Source: Rhizomys pruinosus (taxonomy: Eukaryota > Chordata > Mammalia > Rodentia > Spalacidae). From it: 64,000 nucleotides of DNA. The notes beneath the pieces were generated by a model. That model worked only from the letters and a program-made list of their open reading frames with translations. It did not search any database and was not told where the DNA came from. The stretch spans positions 1,609,641-1,673,640 of the forward strand of contig VZQC01004530.1 of NCBI GenBank assembly GCA_009823505.1. The letters are read 5' to 3'. The translations under genes and the position numbers were made by a program. Within the stretch, counting starts at the first letter, position 1. Each line of letters begins with the position of its first letter. Of this stretch, positions 23,613 through 36,308 are shown piece by piece.

Positions 23613-26600
23613 CTGAAGAAATGGTGGATTGAAAGGTTAGTGTGTACTTGGCTATGAGATTGCAGAACATCTTCTTTCTCAGCCTTGATCTCTGACCTAT
23701 GAGTGCTCTGAATCCTCCCACACCTGGCTACCAACACAGGAGGAGAAATGGGCCGAACAGCCCTGAAAATGCATCCTCGTTTTTCTAAACTGCAAGTATC
23801 AAGGGTCCCATGGCCACTGAGAGCAGCCTTTCCCTGGAGAGGGAAGACAGGGGTTTTGCAGGGTTGCTGCAGGCCAGGGCATGTTCCCAGTTTTCTGTGA
23901 AAAGCTGTTTTTCATTATTTAGCAGAATACATAGTTGGGGCTGACTTGACACAAAGATGTGGAAGTTCAAGGGCCTGGGGCCTGCATCCTCTCAGGTCTG
24001 ATGAGGACCTCATGGTGAATGGCATCACAATGATGGGGGTGTGTGCAACAGGAAGAGATCCCACTGCAGCCTAGCAATCAGAAAGGCAGGTGTGGCAGTC
24101 GCGGGAGCCAGGTCTGCTCTCCTACAGAGTCATTCAGGATTCTATGAGAACTGCCTTAATTCCTTCCAAAGGCTACTTCATTCTACCTCATCTTAACCAC
24201 ACTGTGACTGTTGGAACCTGCATTCAAGCTACAGCAACTGCTAAAAACCAGTTCAGATTTTTTAAAAATATCCTGGTTAAGACTTTTGTACAAACAAAAC
24301 TTCTGAAAGCATCTTGCAGAATCCTCAAGATGCCTGTGAATTATTAAGCAGAAATGCATGCAGTCCACTACTAGATTCTATGAACCTATGGCTCAGTTTT
24401 GGTTGCTACACAGGTGCAGGACCATGCTGAGCAAGGGTTGAGAGTGTGAACCTAGTGACGTGGGAGAAGAAGGCTGCTGGTAGTGATGGAGCTGCCTATG
24501 GTCCTGTCACTATCTGCCTGCAGCTAAGGCCTTGCCTACATGACAAAATGTCAAAATTTCTGGATTCATGAACATTCACAACTGTGAACCAATCTCCTGT
24601 TGACAGCAAATAAAATCCCCAACAGTTTGAGCTCTCTACTAGTAGAGCATTTACAAAAATCTTCCACTGATGAAGACTAAGTTCCCTCTAAACACAACAC
24701 TACATTAACATTCATCCTGCTGCTCATTGGGTTAGTTATTCAATTTTGAAAAATTGTCTCCTTACTAAATTCAGCTGAAACAAATGGTGAATGATCATAG
24801 TTACCTGGCCACAGGAACCTGCAGCCTGGTCTGGTCTGGCCCAAGAAAAGAAATATCTCCATATTCCAAGTACCTCAAAGCATGCCAGACCATGCTAATC
24901 CAGTCTTTTCTTGCATTTTTATGCCAGATACACTGCAATTATTGTGTACTACCAGATTTATGGCATTCCTGGCTTCAGAATGTGCGGAAAATTACACAAT
25001 GCAAACAGTGCCCAAATATGTCTTGTCTGTAGAATGAACTTGTAAATCTTAACAGCATCTGCCTCTTCATACTACAGACACCAGGCCTGGCCTTATGAGC
25101 TGGCCCTTCCTCTGATAGCTGTGTGAAGAACTACAAAAGCCACTCATGCCATGGTGGCTTGAGGCTACAGGTGACCCTGTGTCTCACAAGTGGAAAAGAA
25201 AAAAGGTTGAGTTACGTGTTTCTTTAAAGAAATTATTGAAATTTCAGAAGAGTTGGGCACCTGGCATTTGAACCCTTCCATAATGTGCCCTAACATCTTA
25301 AAGGAGGGGCAGGCCAGGCAATTATGCTGATGAATGAATGGGGTCATTCATCACTCTGTGACTTCTGGCTGGGACTGTGGCACCTTGAGCGATCATGTAC
25401 CTCTTGCTCTGCCTGTTGCCTGAAGTCTTCTTTACCTCATCCCATCAATCATGGAGAGGAAGTGACAGCAGCCAGCCAAGAGCCCTGCCCACCAGCTTCA
25501 GAACTCAACTGTGGGACTTCTCGGGGCTCTCCATGAAGCTCATACTCCTCCTTCTAGGAAAATACCACCTGCCAACATAGTTGCCCAGTGGACCTGTGGT
25601 TTCTTCTCTTAAAAGGCACTTAGCTCCTTTTAATAGTTTGTATAGGTCATTTGTTTATTATATGTCAATTACTCATTGTCTCTTCCAATAACACTGTCAG
25701 CTCAGCTACATAAGGCTGGGGATGGGGTGTTTCACCAAAATCATGCATTCCACACCTCTGGAATGTGCTGGGCATTCGGAAGGTGCTTAATACAGATTTT
25801 AATGTATGAGTGATTGAGAAGAGAGAGCTCCAGCTGAAACATCACTATAGATTTCACAGAACTGAATAACTGGAGAAGGAACAAATGTTCCACAACAGAG
25901 GCATGGCTCATTGTCCTGGCTGCCAAGACTAGTGCCGCATTAGTTAGCAATGGCAAAGCAACTACACATTCTTTGAAGAGTCAAGCTAGCAGGTCACCGT
26001 GGACAGGGAACACAAGTTCATAGCCTGCTTCCCCGTTCTGTTCTTCTGGTCTTTCAAACATTGGTATGCACACTTCGATGATGATGTGGTCTCCTCCCTA
26101 CCACCAGTCCTCACTCAGATCCTAGATCTGTCCCCAGTACCCAGACCCATGCTGGAACCCACTGAGTTCTGGAGTGTTCTCTGTGAGTATGCTTTTGATC
26201 CTTTTCTCTCCAGCTGCTGCACTTTCTGAAAGTCATACCATGAACAGTGTGTGGCCCCTCAGCCCATGCTCCATATTACGCTGCTTTTGATGTTCATCTC
26301 TGCCCTGGGATCTGGTACATTCCTTTGACAACTCCAATGGCACCAATTCCACTTTCAAATATTTACGTCTTACAGTCTATGCTACTTACATATTTTTCTC
26401 TTTCCCCAAATTTAAACCTGGCTGGTTTTCCTGTCCAGCATTCTTAGACATTCATCCTTTTTTCTTCTTCCAGAGCACCTATTTTTACTTTCCTTTTGTG
26501 GATGCTATTCCTTACTTTGGAAGACTTTTTCAGGATTCTCCCTTATATCTCTCCCATTCCTTGAACTTACTGATTACCTTTCAAGTATTAGTTTCCCTTC

Positions 26601-27479
26601 AGTGCTTTGAAATCTTAGTGAGCTATTATTGGCCTTGAGCTGTTTCCCCATCCCAATGCTAGGTAGTTCTAGTCATTCTGTGGTATAGCAATTTCCTCCA
26701 AATTGATACATTCTCTTCTTGATTGAGGCTAAATAAGTAAATAAAACTTACAAGTCTCAAAAAGCTGAAGCTTGCAAGAGTCACAAGGCCCCTCCACAAG
26801 GTTACACAAGCAGTAACCACTTGCAAAAAAACACTCAGATTGGCTGATCAGACTACAAGCTGAATGGAACCTCCAGGGATAGAGTCCCTGATTCCTTCAC
26901 CCATGGTCAGGTGGTCATTTGGTGATGCACCTGCCACTGAGTCAACCATGCTCTGTAAGTATGCCCAGCAATCTCATGGTTTTCTCCAAGTTTCACATTG
27001 GTGGAACTGTTATTCTACACTGTTACTGGTGTTTGGGTTTTAGGATTGGCAATGAGAGGGGGAGGTTTAAGAAAAAACATTGTGCTGAATTGTCCTTTAG
27101 TCAGGAGCTTTAAAACACTGCAGACTGACAGGCAGCACAGTTTGGTGGGGGTCTGAATTACTTTCATACCCATCTTGGAAAAGCAAAGCCTGTTCTTTTA
27201 ATGTCACAGACAGACTGACAAAAATGAATGGAACCATAAAGGACAGTGAAATGGGACTTGAATCTCAGCTCTGGAACTTGTTAGTGGGGTTTCCTTAGGC
27301 TGGCTACTTAACATTTCTGAACCTCATTTTCCCTTTTGCAAAATAAATAGAACAGAATCAATAATGATGTGGCTGCCATCTGTGTGAGACATGTGAACAT
27401 GTACATGTATACTTGTACATATTACATATGAGCAGTACTATCTAGACATTCATTGTCTATGATGCAAATGGTAGGGACA
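23613..27479. other. Unassigned unique intronic sequence
   Basis: No exon, RNA gene or clear interspersed repeat was recognised in nearly 3.9 kb, a relatively repeat-poor stretch. Confidence 0.45.
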
Positions 27480-28087
27480 TGGTCTTCCTGATTTGTATTT
27501 TTAAAGTATTTAAGTATGTCTATTGTTCATAGAATAAATTGATATTCTTTTTGCTTGCTTTTAATAAAATATGATGCTCTAATCCCAATTCTATTTGGAT
27601 TTATTCAGAGCATTTACTTTAATATGATGGTCGATATAACTGAGTTTAGACCCAGCATTCTACTCCATGTTTCCTCCTTTATCCATGCATTCTTTATCTG
27701 ATTTCCAATCATTTAATCTTGTTTTGGGGACTAATTAAATGTTTCTATAACTTGATCTCCTCTCCTTTACCTTATCTGTTTTCATGATGAATGGTTCCTT
27801 GAATCTTTATCACAGTCTGCTTAGCATCATTCCTACAGCTCTTCGAACACCACACAGGAACCTCACAGCAGTCTGCACACTTCCTTTTCTCCCTGGCTTT
27901 TGTGTTGTGATCACAGGTTTTCATTTCATATAAGTTTTAGATACAAAAAAAGCATTACTTCTATTTGGTTTAAAATGCCAATTATATTTTAAAGATAGTT
28001 AACAAAGAAACCAACAACTTTATTTATGTTATTCTCACTTTTAGTACTCTTTCTTACTTGTAGATTTCCTTATGTACAACTTCTTTC
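27480..28087 (-). mobile_element. Ancient L1M-like fragment, part 1 of a split element
   Basis: The AT-rich text (for example tttattcagagcatttactt and taatatgatggtcgatataa) follows the reverse complement of old mammalian L1 ORF2/3' UTR sequence as I recall it. It stops at the younger L1 at 28088 and resumes after 33940. Confidence 0.6.
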
Positions 28088-28306
28088 TTTTTTTTTTCCT
28101 TCTGAACTACTTGTGCTTCTTTTTTTTTAAATTTTTATTTATACATATATTTTTTATCAAATCTAGACCCGTGTCCCCCCTACCCCCCCACCCCTCCAGA
28201 GCTCATGCATTCTGCCAAACATGCTATTCATCTCTTTCTCAGTCTTTCTCAATATTCTCCATGGGGAAGTTCACTGTTTCAGTCAGTTCTTTGATGCAGT
28301 CCTTTC

Positions 28307-28338
<32 letters not shown>

Positions 28339-28462
28339 TCAATATGGATCACTCCCAACTGCTTTGGACAAAAGCTCAAGGGGCCATGCACAGAAAATAC
28401 TTACAACTGGGTAATTAGCACTAGCATCCACAGATGAGGGATACCATTCATCGCTTATTTTT

Positions 28463-29403
28463 CTAGGACTCTGTTACTTCACTCAGCATGATGTCCTCTA
28501 GCTCCAGCCATTTTCCCACAAAGCTCATGATGTCATCTTTCTTTACTGCTGCATAGAACTCCATTGTGTAGATATACCACATTTTCTCTATCCACTCATC
28601 AGTTAAGGGGCATTTGGGTTGGTTCCAGCTCTTTGCTATTGTGAAGGGAGCTGAAATAAACATGGCCGTGCATGTATCTCTGCAGTAGGGTGAGTCTTGG
28701 GGGTACATGCCTAGGACTGGTATGGCTGGTCGGGTGGCAAGTTCATCCCAAGTCTTCCAAGGGTCCTCCACACTGCTTTCCATAGTGGCTGTACGAGTTT
28801 ACATTCCCGCCAGCAGTGGATAAGTGTTCCCCTTTCCCCACAACCTCTCCAGCACTTGGTATCATTTGTTTTCTTGATCCTAGCCAGTCTTATTGGAGTA
28901 AGATGATATCTTAAAGTGGGTTTGATTTGCATTTCCTTAATGATTAGTGATGTTGAACACTTCTTAAGGTGTTTCTCTGCCATCTCTAACTCCTCACTTG
29001 TGAAGTCTCTATTCAACTCTTTGCTCCATCTATTGAGTGGGTCATTTATTTTCTTTCTTCTTTGTTTATTGAGTAGTTTATATATTCTGGAGATCAATGC
29101 TTTGTCAGATGTATCTGCAGTGAAGGTTTCCTCCCACTCTGTGGGATTTCTCTTCACTTCCTTGATTGTTTCTTTTGATGTACAGAAGCTTTTGAGTTTA
29201 ATGAGGTCCCATTTGTCAATTGTCGACCTTAATTCTTGCGCAGCTGCTGTCTGATTTAGGGAGTCTTTTCCTACGCCTATGTCTTGTAGGCTGCTGCCAA
29301 CTTTTTCTTCTATCGCCTTCAGAGTCTGGGGTTTCACGTTCAGGTCTTTGATCCATCTGGAGTTGACTTTTGTACAGGGCGAGAGGCAGGGGTTTAATTT
29401 CAT
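28463..29403 (-). pseudogene. L1 ORF2 C-terminal fragment
   Basis: Two overlapping open segments encode the ORF2 end. The 230-codon part carries the Cys-rich motif [18 protein letters not shown]. The 106-codon part ends with the [17 protein letters not shown] segment. They are in different frames, separated by an indel near 28720. Sequence is very close to the copy at 9990-11870, so both come from the same recent L1 lineage. No intact ORF2 is possible because upstream sequence is frame-broken. Confidence 0.9.
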
Positions 29404-32400
29404 TCTTCGACAAGTGGTGATCCAGTTTTGCCAACACCACTTGCTGAAGATGCTGTCTTTGCTCCATTGTGTCTTCGTGGCCCCTTGTCAATATGAGATG
29501 GCTGGAAATGTATGTGCTCAGGTTTTGCATCTCAGGTTTTGTTCATTGGTCAACAGGTCTGATTTGTGCCAGTAACAGGCTTTTTTAAATTACGACTAAG
29601 CCCTGTAGTAGAGTTTGGAAGTTGGTATAGAGATACCCTCTGTGTAGATCTTTTCACTCACTCAGGGTTATTTTAGTATTTGGGGTCGTTTTGTTTTTTC
29701 CCAAATGAAATTAAGCAACTTTTTTTTCGCAAGCCTGTGAAGAAACTCGTGGGAATTTGGATTGGCATTGCCTAAATCTATAAAGAGTTTCAAGTAGAAT
29801 AGACATTTTCACAATGTTAATATTTTCCCCAATCCATGAGCATGGAGGTTTTGCCATCTTCTGATGTCTTCTTCAATTTCTTTCTTTAAAGGTTGAAAAT
29901 TTTGTTGGGAGAATCTTTGGTGTCTTTGGTTAGATTTTGTTCCTAGGGATTGTATTGTTTTTGAGCCGATTGTGAGTGGGAAGGTCTCTGTGATTCTTTC
30001 TCCAGTTTGCTTGTTCTTGGTGGAAAAAAAAAAAAAGGCCATTGAGTTTTTGTTAAAGGTTTATTTTGTAATCCTGCCACTTTGCCAAAGCTGTTTAAGC
30101 ATTGTCTTTCTAGGAGTTTTCTTGCTGATGGAGTTTTTAGCACCCCTAAGTAAACAGCATATCAGCACAAACAGGGATAGTTGACTTCTTCTTTTCCAAT
30201 TAGTACTCCTTTAATGTCCTTTTCTTGTCCTTATTGCTCTAGCAAGTTTGTCAAGCACTATATGGAAGAGGAGTGCTGATAGCGGCAGCCTTGTAGAGTT
30301 CCTACCTTTAAAGGGGGTGTTTCTGTCATTTCCCCAGTAGGAGATGATAGTGGCTGTGGGTTTCCTGTATAATGGCTTGAATTACATTGAGGAAATGATC
30401 CGCTCCAATCCAATTCCTCTAGACTTTAAGCATGAGGATGCTGGATTTTGTCAAGGCTTTTTCAGGCATCAATTGAGATGATGGTTGGGTTTTGTTTGTC
30501 TTTTAATTCCATTTATGTGTTTTGAGGATGTTTTATGGATTTTCATAATGTTAACCTCCCTGCATCTATCTCTGGTATGAATCCAACTTGGTCATGAATG
30601 GATTAGCTTTCTTATGTGGGTCTGTATGCGAATTTTCAGTATCCCTGTTTAGAATTTGGGCAACTGTGTTCATTAGGGAGATGGGTCCTTAATTCTCCTT
30701 TTTAGTTGTATCTTGCCTGGGTTGTTTTGGTAATCGAGTGATGCGGGCTTCATAGAAAGAATTTATGGTGAGAATTCCCGCTGATTGTATCCTTCTAACA
30801 GTTTCAATAATAATGGTTGTAGTCTCTTTAAAAGGTTTTATAGAATTCTGGCTGTGAAACAATTTGGGCCGGGTTTTTTTTTTTTTTTTTTACTTGGGAG
30901 GTTTCTTATTACATCTTCCATTCCTTCATGTGTTAGGGGTCTGTTTAGCTGTGGATCTCTTCTCTCTTCTTTGTTGAGCTGTGGTGATTCCCCGGTTTTC
31001 AGATAGCCATCCACTGCTTTCTTCTAGGTTTTCAAAACATGGTAGAGTATAGGTTTTTTTTGAGTATAGGTTTTTGAAGTGATCTTTTATGGTTGTCTGG
31101 ATCTTTTTTGTCTATTGTGATATTTTCCTTTTCGTCATGGGTTGTATTGATTTGTAGTTGTTACTTCTTTCTTTTAGTTAACTAGGCTAGAGTCGCTCTA
31201 TCTGATGTTATCTTTTCAAAGAACCATCGTTTGGATTCATTAATTTTTTGTATTTTTTCTTGTTCTATTTCATTGATTTCTGCTTTGAAATTTTTGTGAT
31301 TTCTTCCTGTCTGTTTGGGTTTAGGGTTCAGCTGGTTTGTTGCCTCTCAGTGCCTTTTAGCTGCATGGTTAGATCATTACTTGTTTTTCTCTTTCTTTTT
31401 GTTCGAATTGGAGACACCAGGGCTATAAATGTCCCTCTTAGGACTGCTTTTTAAGGTATCCCATAGGTGTTGTTGTGTTGTATGATCATTTTCAATATCC
31501 AGTTCCAGGTATGCTTTATTTCTTTCTTTATCTCTTCTTGACCCATTCATTATGCAATAGTATATTGTTATTTAGTTTCCATGCGTTCTTGTAGGCAGTA
31601 GGGCTTAGCCTGGTGTTTATGTTGAGTTGTTTTGCACTGTGGTCTGATAGAATAATGCATGAAATAATTTCAAAACTTTTTTATCTGTGGGAGGTTTCTT
31701 TTCTTCGTGGTTCCCAGTATGTGGTCTATTTTTGGAGAAATTTTCCGTGGGGGCTGAGTAGAAAGTGTATTCTCTGGTATTAGGGGGGAATATTTGGTAG
31801 AGGTCTATGAGTCCATTTGGTGTATCACATATCATTCTAGGTGTTCAGATGTCTCTCTGTTTATTCTTTGTCCTGGTGACCTGTCCAAAGGACTCAGTGG
31901 GGTATTGAATCCCCCTACTATGAGGTACTGGGGTTAGTAGTGACTTGTGGGTCCTGGAGAATTGTCTTTATAAAGTTTGGTGCACCGAGTTTGGGGCATA
32001 TATGTTCACAATTGTAACATCCCTTCGTTAATTGTTCCGTGATAAAAATATAATGGGCCTTCTATATCTCTTCTACTCTTCTAATTCGTTTACTTTGAAG
32101 TCCGATTTTTGTCTGATATTAGTATAGCACACCTGCTTTCTTTTTGGTACCATTTTGCTTGGAAATATTTTTTTTTTTCCATATTTCACTTTAAGGTGGT
32201 GCCTTGTCCTTGAGGTAAGATGTGTTTCTTGTAGACGCTATATTGATGGATTCTGTTTCATAATCCAAAGCCCATCTAATGTCTTTTGGTTGGGGAAGTT
32301 AGTCCATTAATATTTAAGGTTTTATAATGAGAGGTTTGTGTTGCTATCCTTTTGCCTTATTATCCATTTGCGAGTTTGGGTCTCGGTTCTACTTCTGAGT

Positions 32401-32953
32401 TTATCTTTTATGAGTTTCTCTTTCTAGGTGCTGGGTTGTTGTTCTCTTCTTTCTGTCACTTTGAATTGCTTCCAAGTATTCTCTGAAGGGTTGGTTTATG
32501 TGGACGGTATTCTTTCAACTTGTTTATGTCATGGAAGGTTTTCTCTCCCTCTCTTCAACTCATACTTGAAATTTTTTCTGGGGGTCTAGTACCTGGTTTT
32601 GGCATCTATGTCATTAACACTGGACAAGCCTTTCCTCCAGTTTTCGTCGTTGCTTTATAGTTTGCGTTGGAATCAATTAATCTGATAGTTTTCCCCTTAT
32701 AGGTCACTGTTGTTTTTCTCTTTGGCTTTAAGGTATTTGTCTTGTGTTTGGGTGTCTAGCCTTTTAACTATGAGTGGCGTGGAGCATTCTTTTCTGCTTT
32801 GCTGTTGGAGTTCTATGTGCTTCTTTATTTGTATTGGTTTGTCTTGTTTTCGTTGGGGAACCTTTTCTTCTATATTCTGTTGAAGATCTGATCAATACCA
32901 TTCTCTGGATTTTCTCCTTCTCTATTCCTATGATGTGGAGGATTGATCTTTTC

Positions 32954-33220
32954 TTTTATTTTTTTTTTACTGTTTTTTTTTTATAATTTTCATTTATTTT
33001 GTATGTGATGAATGTACTGTTGCATGCGTCTGTGCACCCGGTCGTGCAATGCCGCGGAGGTCAGAAGAAGAGGTCTCGGATTCCCCTGGAACTGGAGTTC
33101 TCCTGGAATTGGTGTTTTTTTTTCTAGTTTCTCGGCCGAATGTGGGGTGCTGCGGGATCAAACCCGGGTTCGCTCTGCAGAGCGGTCGGCGCTCTTACCG
33201 CTAGGCCATCTCTCAGCCCC
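32954..33220 (-). mobile_element. B2 SINE inserted in the L1
   Basis: Minus-oriented B2 with a perfect 16-bp duplication, gaggattgatcttttc (32938-32953 and 33221-33236). It carries the 17-bp-duplication body. Compared with the copy at 12262 it differs largely by missing bases, with few substitutions. Confidence 0.93.
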
Positions 33221-33940
33221 GAGGATTGATCTTTTCATAGTGTCCCACAGTTCCTGGTTGTTCCACTTTTGTGGTTTTTTAAATTTTTCATAATCTTTCC
33301 TTGAGGTTTTTAGTTGTTCTGTGTTATCTTCCGGTCTGATATTCTTGGTTTCTGCTTCCTCCATGCTGCTTTCTGAGGCTTTTTCAATTTTTTTTTTTTT
33401 TTTTTTGTTTTATTTCCTTTTTCATTTCCCATTCTGATTTCTTTAGTAGTCTACTTCCTTTTGGAGCTTCTCAATCTCTTCTGTAACTCTTTTCTTTCAC
33501 TGGTTGGTTTCCTTATCTTTTTCAGCATGGGATCTTTTCATGGTTCTACTTCCTTCCGGAGTTTGTCATTCTCTCTCTCAGGTCCTTCTTGAGTTCTTCA
33601 TTTTCTCTTTTTCTTAGTTCTTGATTTGTTCTTTATAATCTGTAGTTCTTAAAATATTTCCCAATTGTGTTCCTGATATCTGTCTCCTAGGCATCCCCAG
33701 AGGATTCCCACTGCAGGAGTCTTCAGAGGTTGGTAATAGCTGGTGCTGGATAATCCTGCTCCTTCTGTGTTGTCCTTCTTCATGTTCTGGCATATGGGCT
33801 TCTTCCTTGCATGTATTCCAATGGGAGTCCTAAATGCCTCTTTACTGTTTTGAAGGCTTCTTGCTTGCCTCCTTCATTGCCTGTCTCCTCCCTCCCTCCC
33901 TCCGCTAGCCTCAGGGGATCTCGCATGTCCAACTTCTTTC

Positions 33941-34212
33941 AAGCAAACTCTGAACAATTCTCACAGTGTAGATATTCCTGATGATACATGTAAGACTTAC
34001 CATGCTTGAATAATCCTGTATTTTACTTTCATTATTTTATAAAGATTTTTTTACTGGGTACAAATACCAGACTGATGAACACAGTTCTTTTAGTATCATT
34101 GGCTTTTCTCTGCTTTCTCACTAAAAGTTTTGAAAAGAAATCTACATCATTCTTACAATTTTGGTACTTTCTATAATGTAGTATTTCTCTGAGTACATTT
34201 AAAATTTCATGT
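33941..34212 (-). mobile_element. Ancient L1M-like fragment, part 2
   Basis: It continues the old L1 text broken at 28087, for example ggcttttctctgctttctca. It ends at aaaatttcatgt, which is duplicated at 35045-35056. Confidence 0.55.
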
Positions 34213-35044
34213 GTCTACTTTCTCTGGAGCTGTTGTCTTGGTCTCTGGTCAATTCTGGCTGTTTCCTTTCATGGGCGGACAGTTTGTTCCAGGAATAACC
34301 TTCGATCCTACTAATGAAGCACAAGCAATTAGATATATAGGTATTTAAAGCAGTACTAATTGTTATGGTAGGTTACTTTGGTATATAGACACAGATGTTT
34401 TTTGAGGTATGTTAATCTATGAATTACATTTTTTTCTGTTAAATATGACAGGGTCTTACTGTGGCTTATAACATCTCCTAACCATTACAGGATGTAAGCT
34501 TGTGGCATCAGCTGTGGGTTATTCCTCCAAGGAGAGAGCTAATAGCCAATTAGATTTGGGATATACCGGCATATGACTGAGAAAGTAGACTGTTTTGCTT
34601 CTCATCCACCCGTGCCCCTTTTCTAAGCCTAGGGAAAAATCTGAGGAAGAGGAGGAGTGGTAGAATGTAAGGCCTGTGATTGGGGTGAATGGTAAAACTA
34701 CAGCAATATAGTCTGGACACTTATTTGATCAACTTGATTCAACATACATGCTCCCCCTGCTGGACAGTGGGACCCATGAGCTGTGTGGGTTTGGGCACAA
34801 CTGCTTGCAAATTGGTTTTACATGAAGGATGCTTGTACTCATAATTATTACTTATTGTTAAAAAACAAAAATAACTGAGAGAAAGATGCAGGACAGTTAT
34901 GGCAGAATGCATGATCTGGGATGGGGTGGGGTGGGGTGGGAGGAAAGGAAAGGGAAATATGCCTGAACTGAATTGGAAAATGATGTATGAAATACACAAA
35001 GCATCAATAAAAAATGAAAATTAAAAAATAATATAAAATAAAAT
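34213..35044 (+). mobile_element. L1 3' end insertion with G-rich tract
   Basis: A 12-bp duplication, aaaatttcatgt, flanks it (34201-34212 and 35045-35056) and an A-rich tail precedes the right copy. The last 170 bases match the L1 3' UTR at 57650-57790, including the G-rich tract at 34918-34940. The first 650 bases are not clearly assigned; they may be further L1 3' UTR or co-mobilised sequence. Confidence 0.65.
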
Positions 35045-35311
35045 AAAATTTCATGTCATTGATTCTAAACAATTTGATCATGACTTGCTTTGCTCTAGCT
35101 TTCTCTATGTTTCTTCTGCTTAGAGTGTACCAACAACTTTAAGTTGTGCATTTGTAATTTTCACCATATTTAGAACAATTCTTGTCATTATTTCTTCAAA
35201 TTAGATTTCTCTCTGACCTGTTTCTTCTCCTTCGGGAGCTCCAACTAAATATGAGTTGAATCACTTAAAATAGTCTCATCGTTCACTAATACTCTGTTAA
35301 TAATTTTTCTT
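35045..35311 (-). mobile_element. Ancient L1M-like fragment, part 3
   Basis: Text such as gtcattatttcttcaaatta and ctccttcgggagctccaact follows the reverse complement of an old L1 3' UTR, in order with parts 1 and 2. Confidence 0.65.
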
Positions 35312-36308
35312 AATTTTATTATTAGAATTTCATATGTGAGTATGAAAGTTACCTCATTTCTACCCCTTACTCTGCCTCCTCCAACTCCACATTCCTCTTC
35401 TGACTCCTACAATCTTTCTAATTCCCTTTCCAGGATGTTACCAGAGTCTTAATGTAGAGGTTACAATTCAGATGTATTCATTGTGGCTGGCACCCCATTG
35501 TGGCTCTTTGTAATCATCTCCTTCTGTTTCAGAATGAAGTTTCTTTGATGAGGGCCTGAGAGCTATACTAGCTGTGTTTTTTAGGATAAAGATTTAGAAT
35601 ATAGTTATAAATTATACTGGTTTAGGGAAATGGCGGTGGTAGCTTCTCCTCTAGGATTTATGACTATCCTGTCTTGACACAAAGTGGCATCATTTGGGAA
35701 GAGAGAACCTCAACTGAGGAATCTCTTACATAAGACTAGCATGAGGGCATGCCTGTGGGGCATTTCTTGATTATTAACTGACATAGGAAGGTTCATTCAG
35801 CCCATTAGGGGTAGTGCCATCCCTGATCTGTATAAGGAAAATAGCTGAGCAAGCCAGGAGACCAATCCTGTATGACATTCCTCCAAAGGCTCTGTTTCAG
35901 TTCCTCCCACTAGGTTTCTACCTTGCTTACATTCCTGCCTTCTCATCCCTCAGTAATGGACTGTGATTAGAATGTGTAAGCTACATAAATTCCTTCCTTC
36001 TCCAATTACTTTTGGTTATGGTGTTTACCACAGCCACAGAAATCTAAGACAGTGACCTCTTCAGCCATGGGTGGTTGGTTAGGTTTACAGTACCAGGCAT
36101 GAATTCCTTCCCCTTATGTAAAACTTGTATCCAATTAGACAGTTGTTGGTTACTCCCAGGGTAAAAGTACCACTACTGAACCATTAGGAATATCTTTCTG
36201 GGCTAGTCACTGTTGTTATTTGTAGGCCTTACAGATGGGTAGGAGTACTGGTTGCTCTCTCTCATCTATGTATTTCATTTTTTGTACTTTCTACAGCCAT
36301 ACCCTCCA
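35312..36308 (-). mobile_element. Lx-like L1 3' UTR insertion
   Basis: It is flanked by ttaataatttttctt (35297-35311) and ttaatagtttttctt (36309-36323), a 15-bp duplication with one mismatch. Its text before 35660 and after 36055 matches the reverse complement of rodent Lx 3' UTR, for example ccaattagacagttgttggt. An LTR sits in the middle. Confidence 0.7.
35665..36055 (+). mobile_element. MaLR-like LTR inside the Lx fragment
   Basis: It begins cttgacacaaagtggcatca and ends with accacagccacagaaatcta. The order of landmarks matches the rodent repeat also seen at 13607. The subfamily name is not certain. Confidence 0.65.

Larger units (their letters stand above)
28088..33929 (-). mobile_element. 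Nearly full-length L1 with nested B2
   Basis: About 5.8 kb including the nested B2, minus orientation. An 11-bp duplication, caacttctttc, flanks it (28077-28087 and 33930-33940). Reading 5' to 3' on the minus strand there is a short 5' UTR, an ORF1 start near 33694 (MPRRQISG-type), a coiled-coil-like ORF1 segment, ORF2, and a 3' UTR with a G-rich tract. The ORF2 C-terminal end stays open over 230 codons (28711-29403) and another 106-codon segment follows. From about 29460 upward, frames break every few tens of bases through one-base indels. The 3' tail is double: a T-rich tract, a 21-base unique piece (about 28099-28120), and a second T-rich tract. The element is in the same orientation as Sh3rf3. 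Confidence 0.9.
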
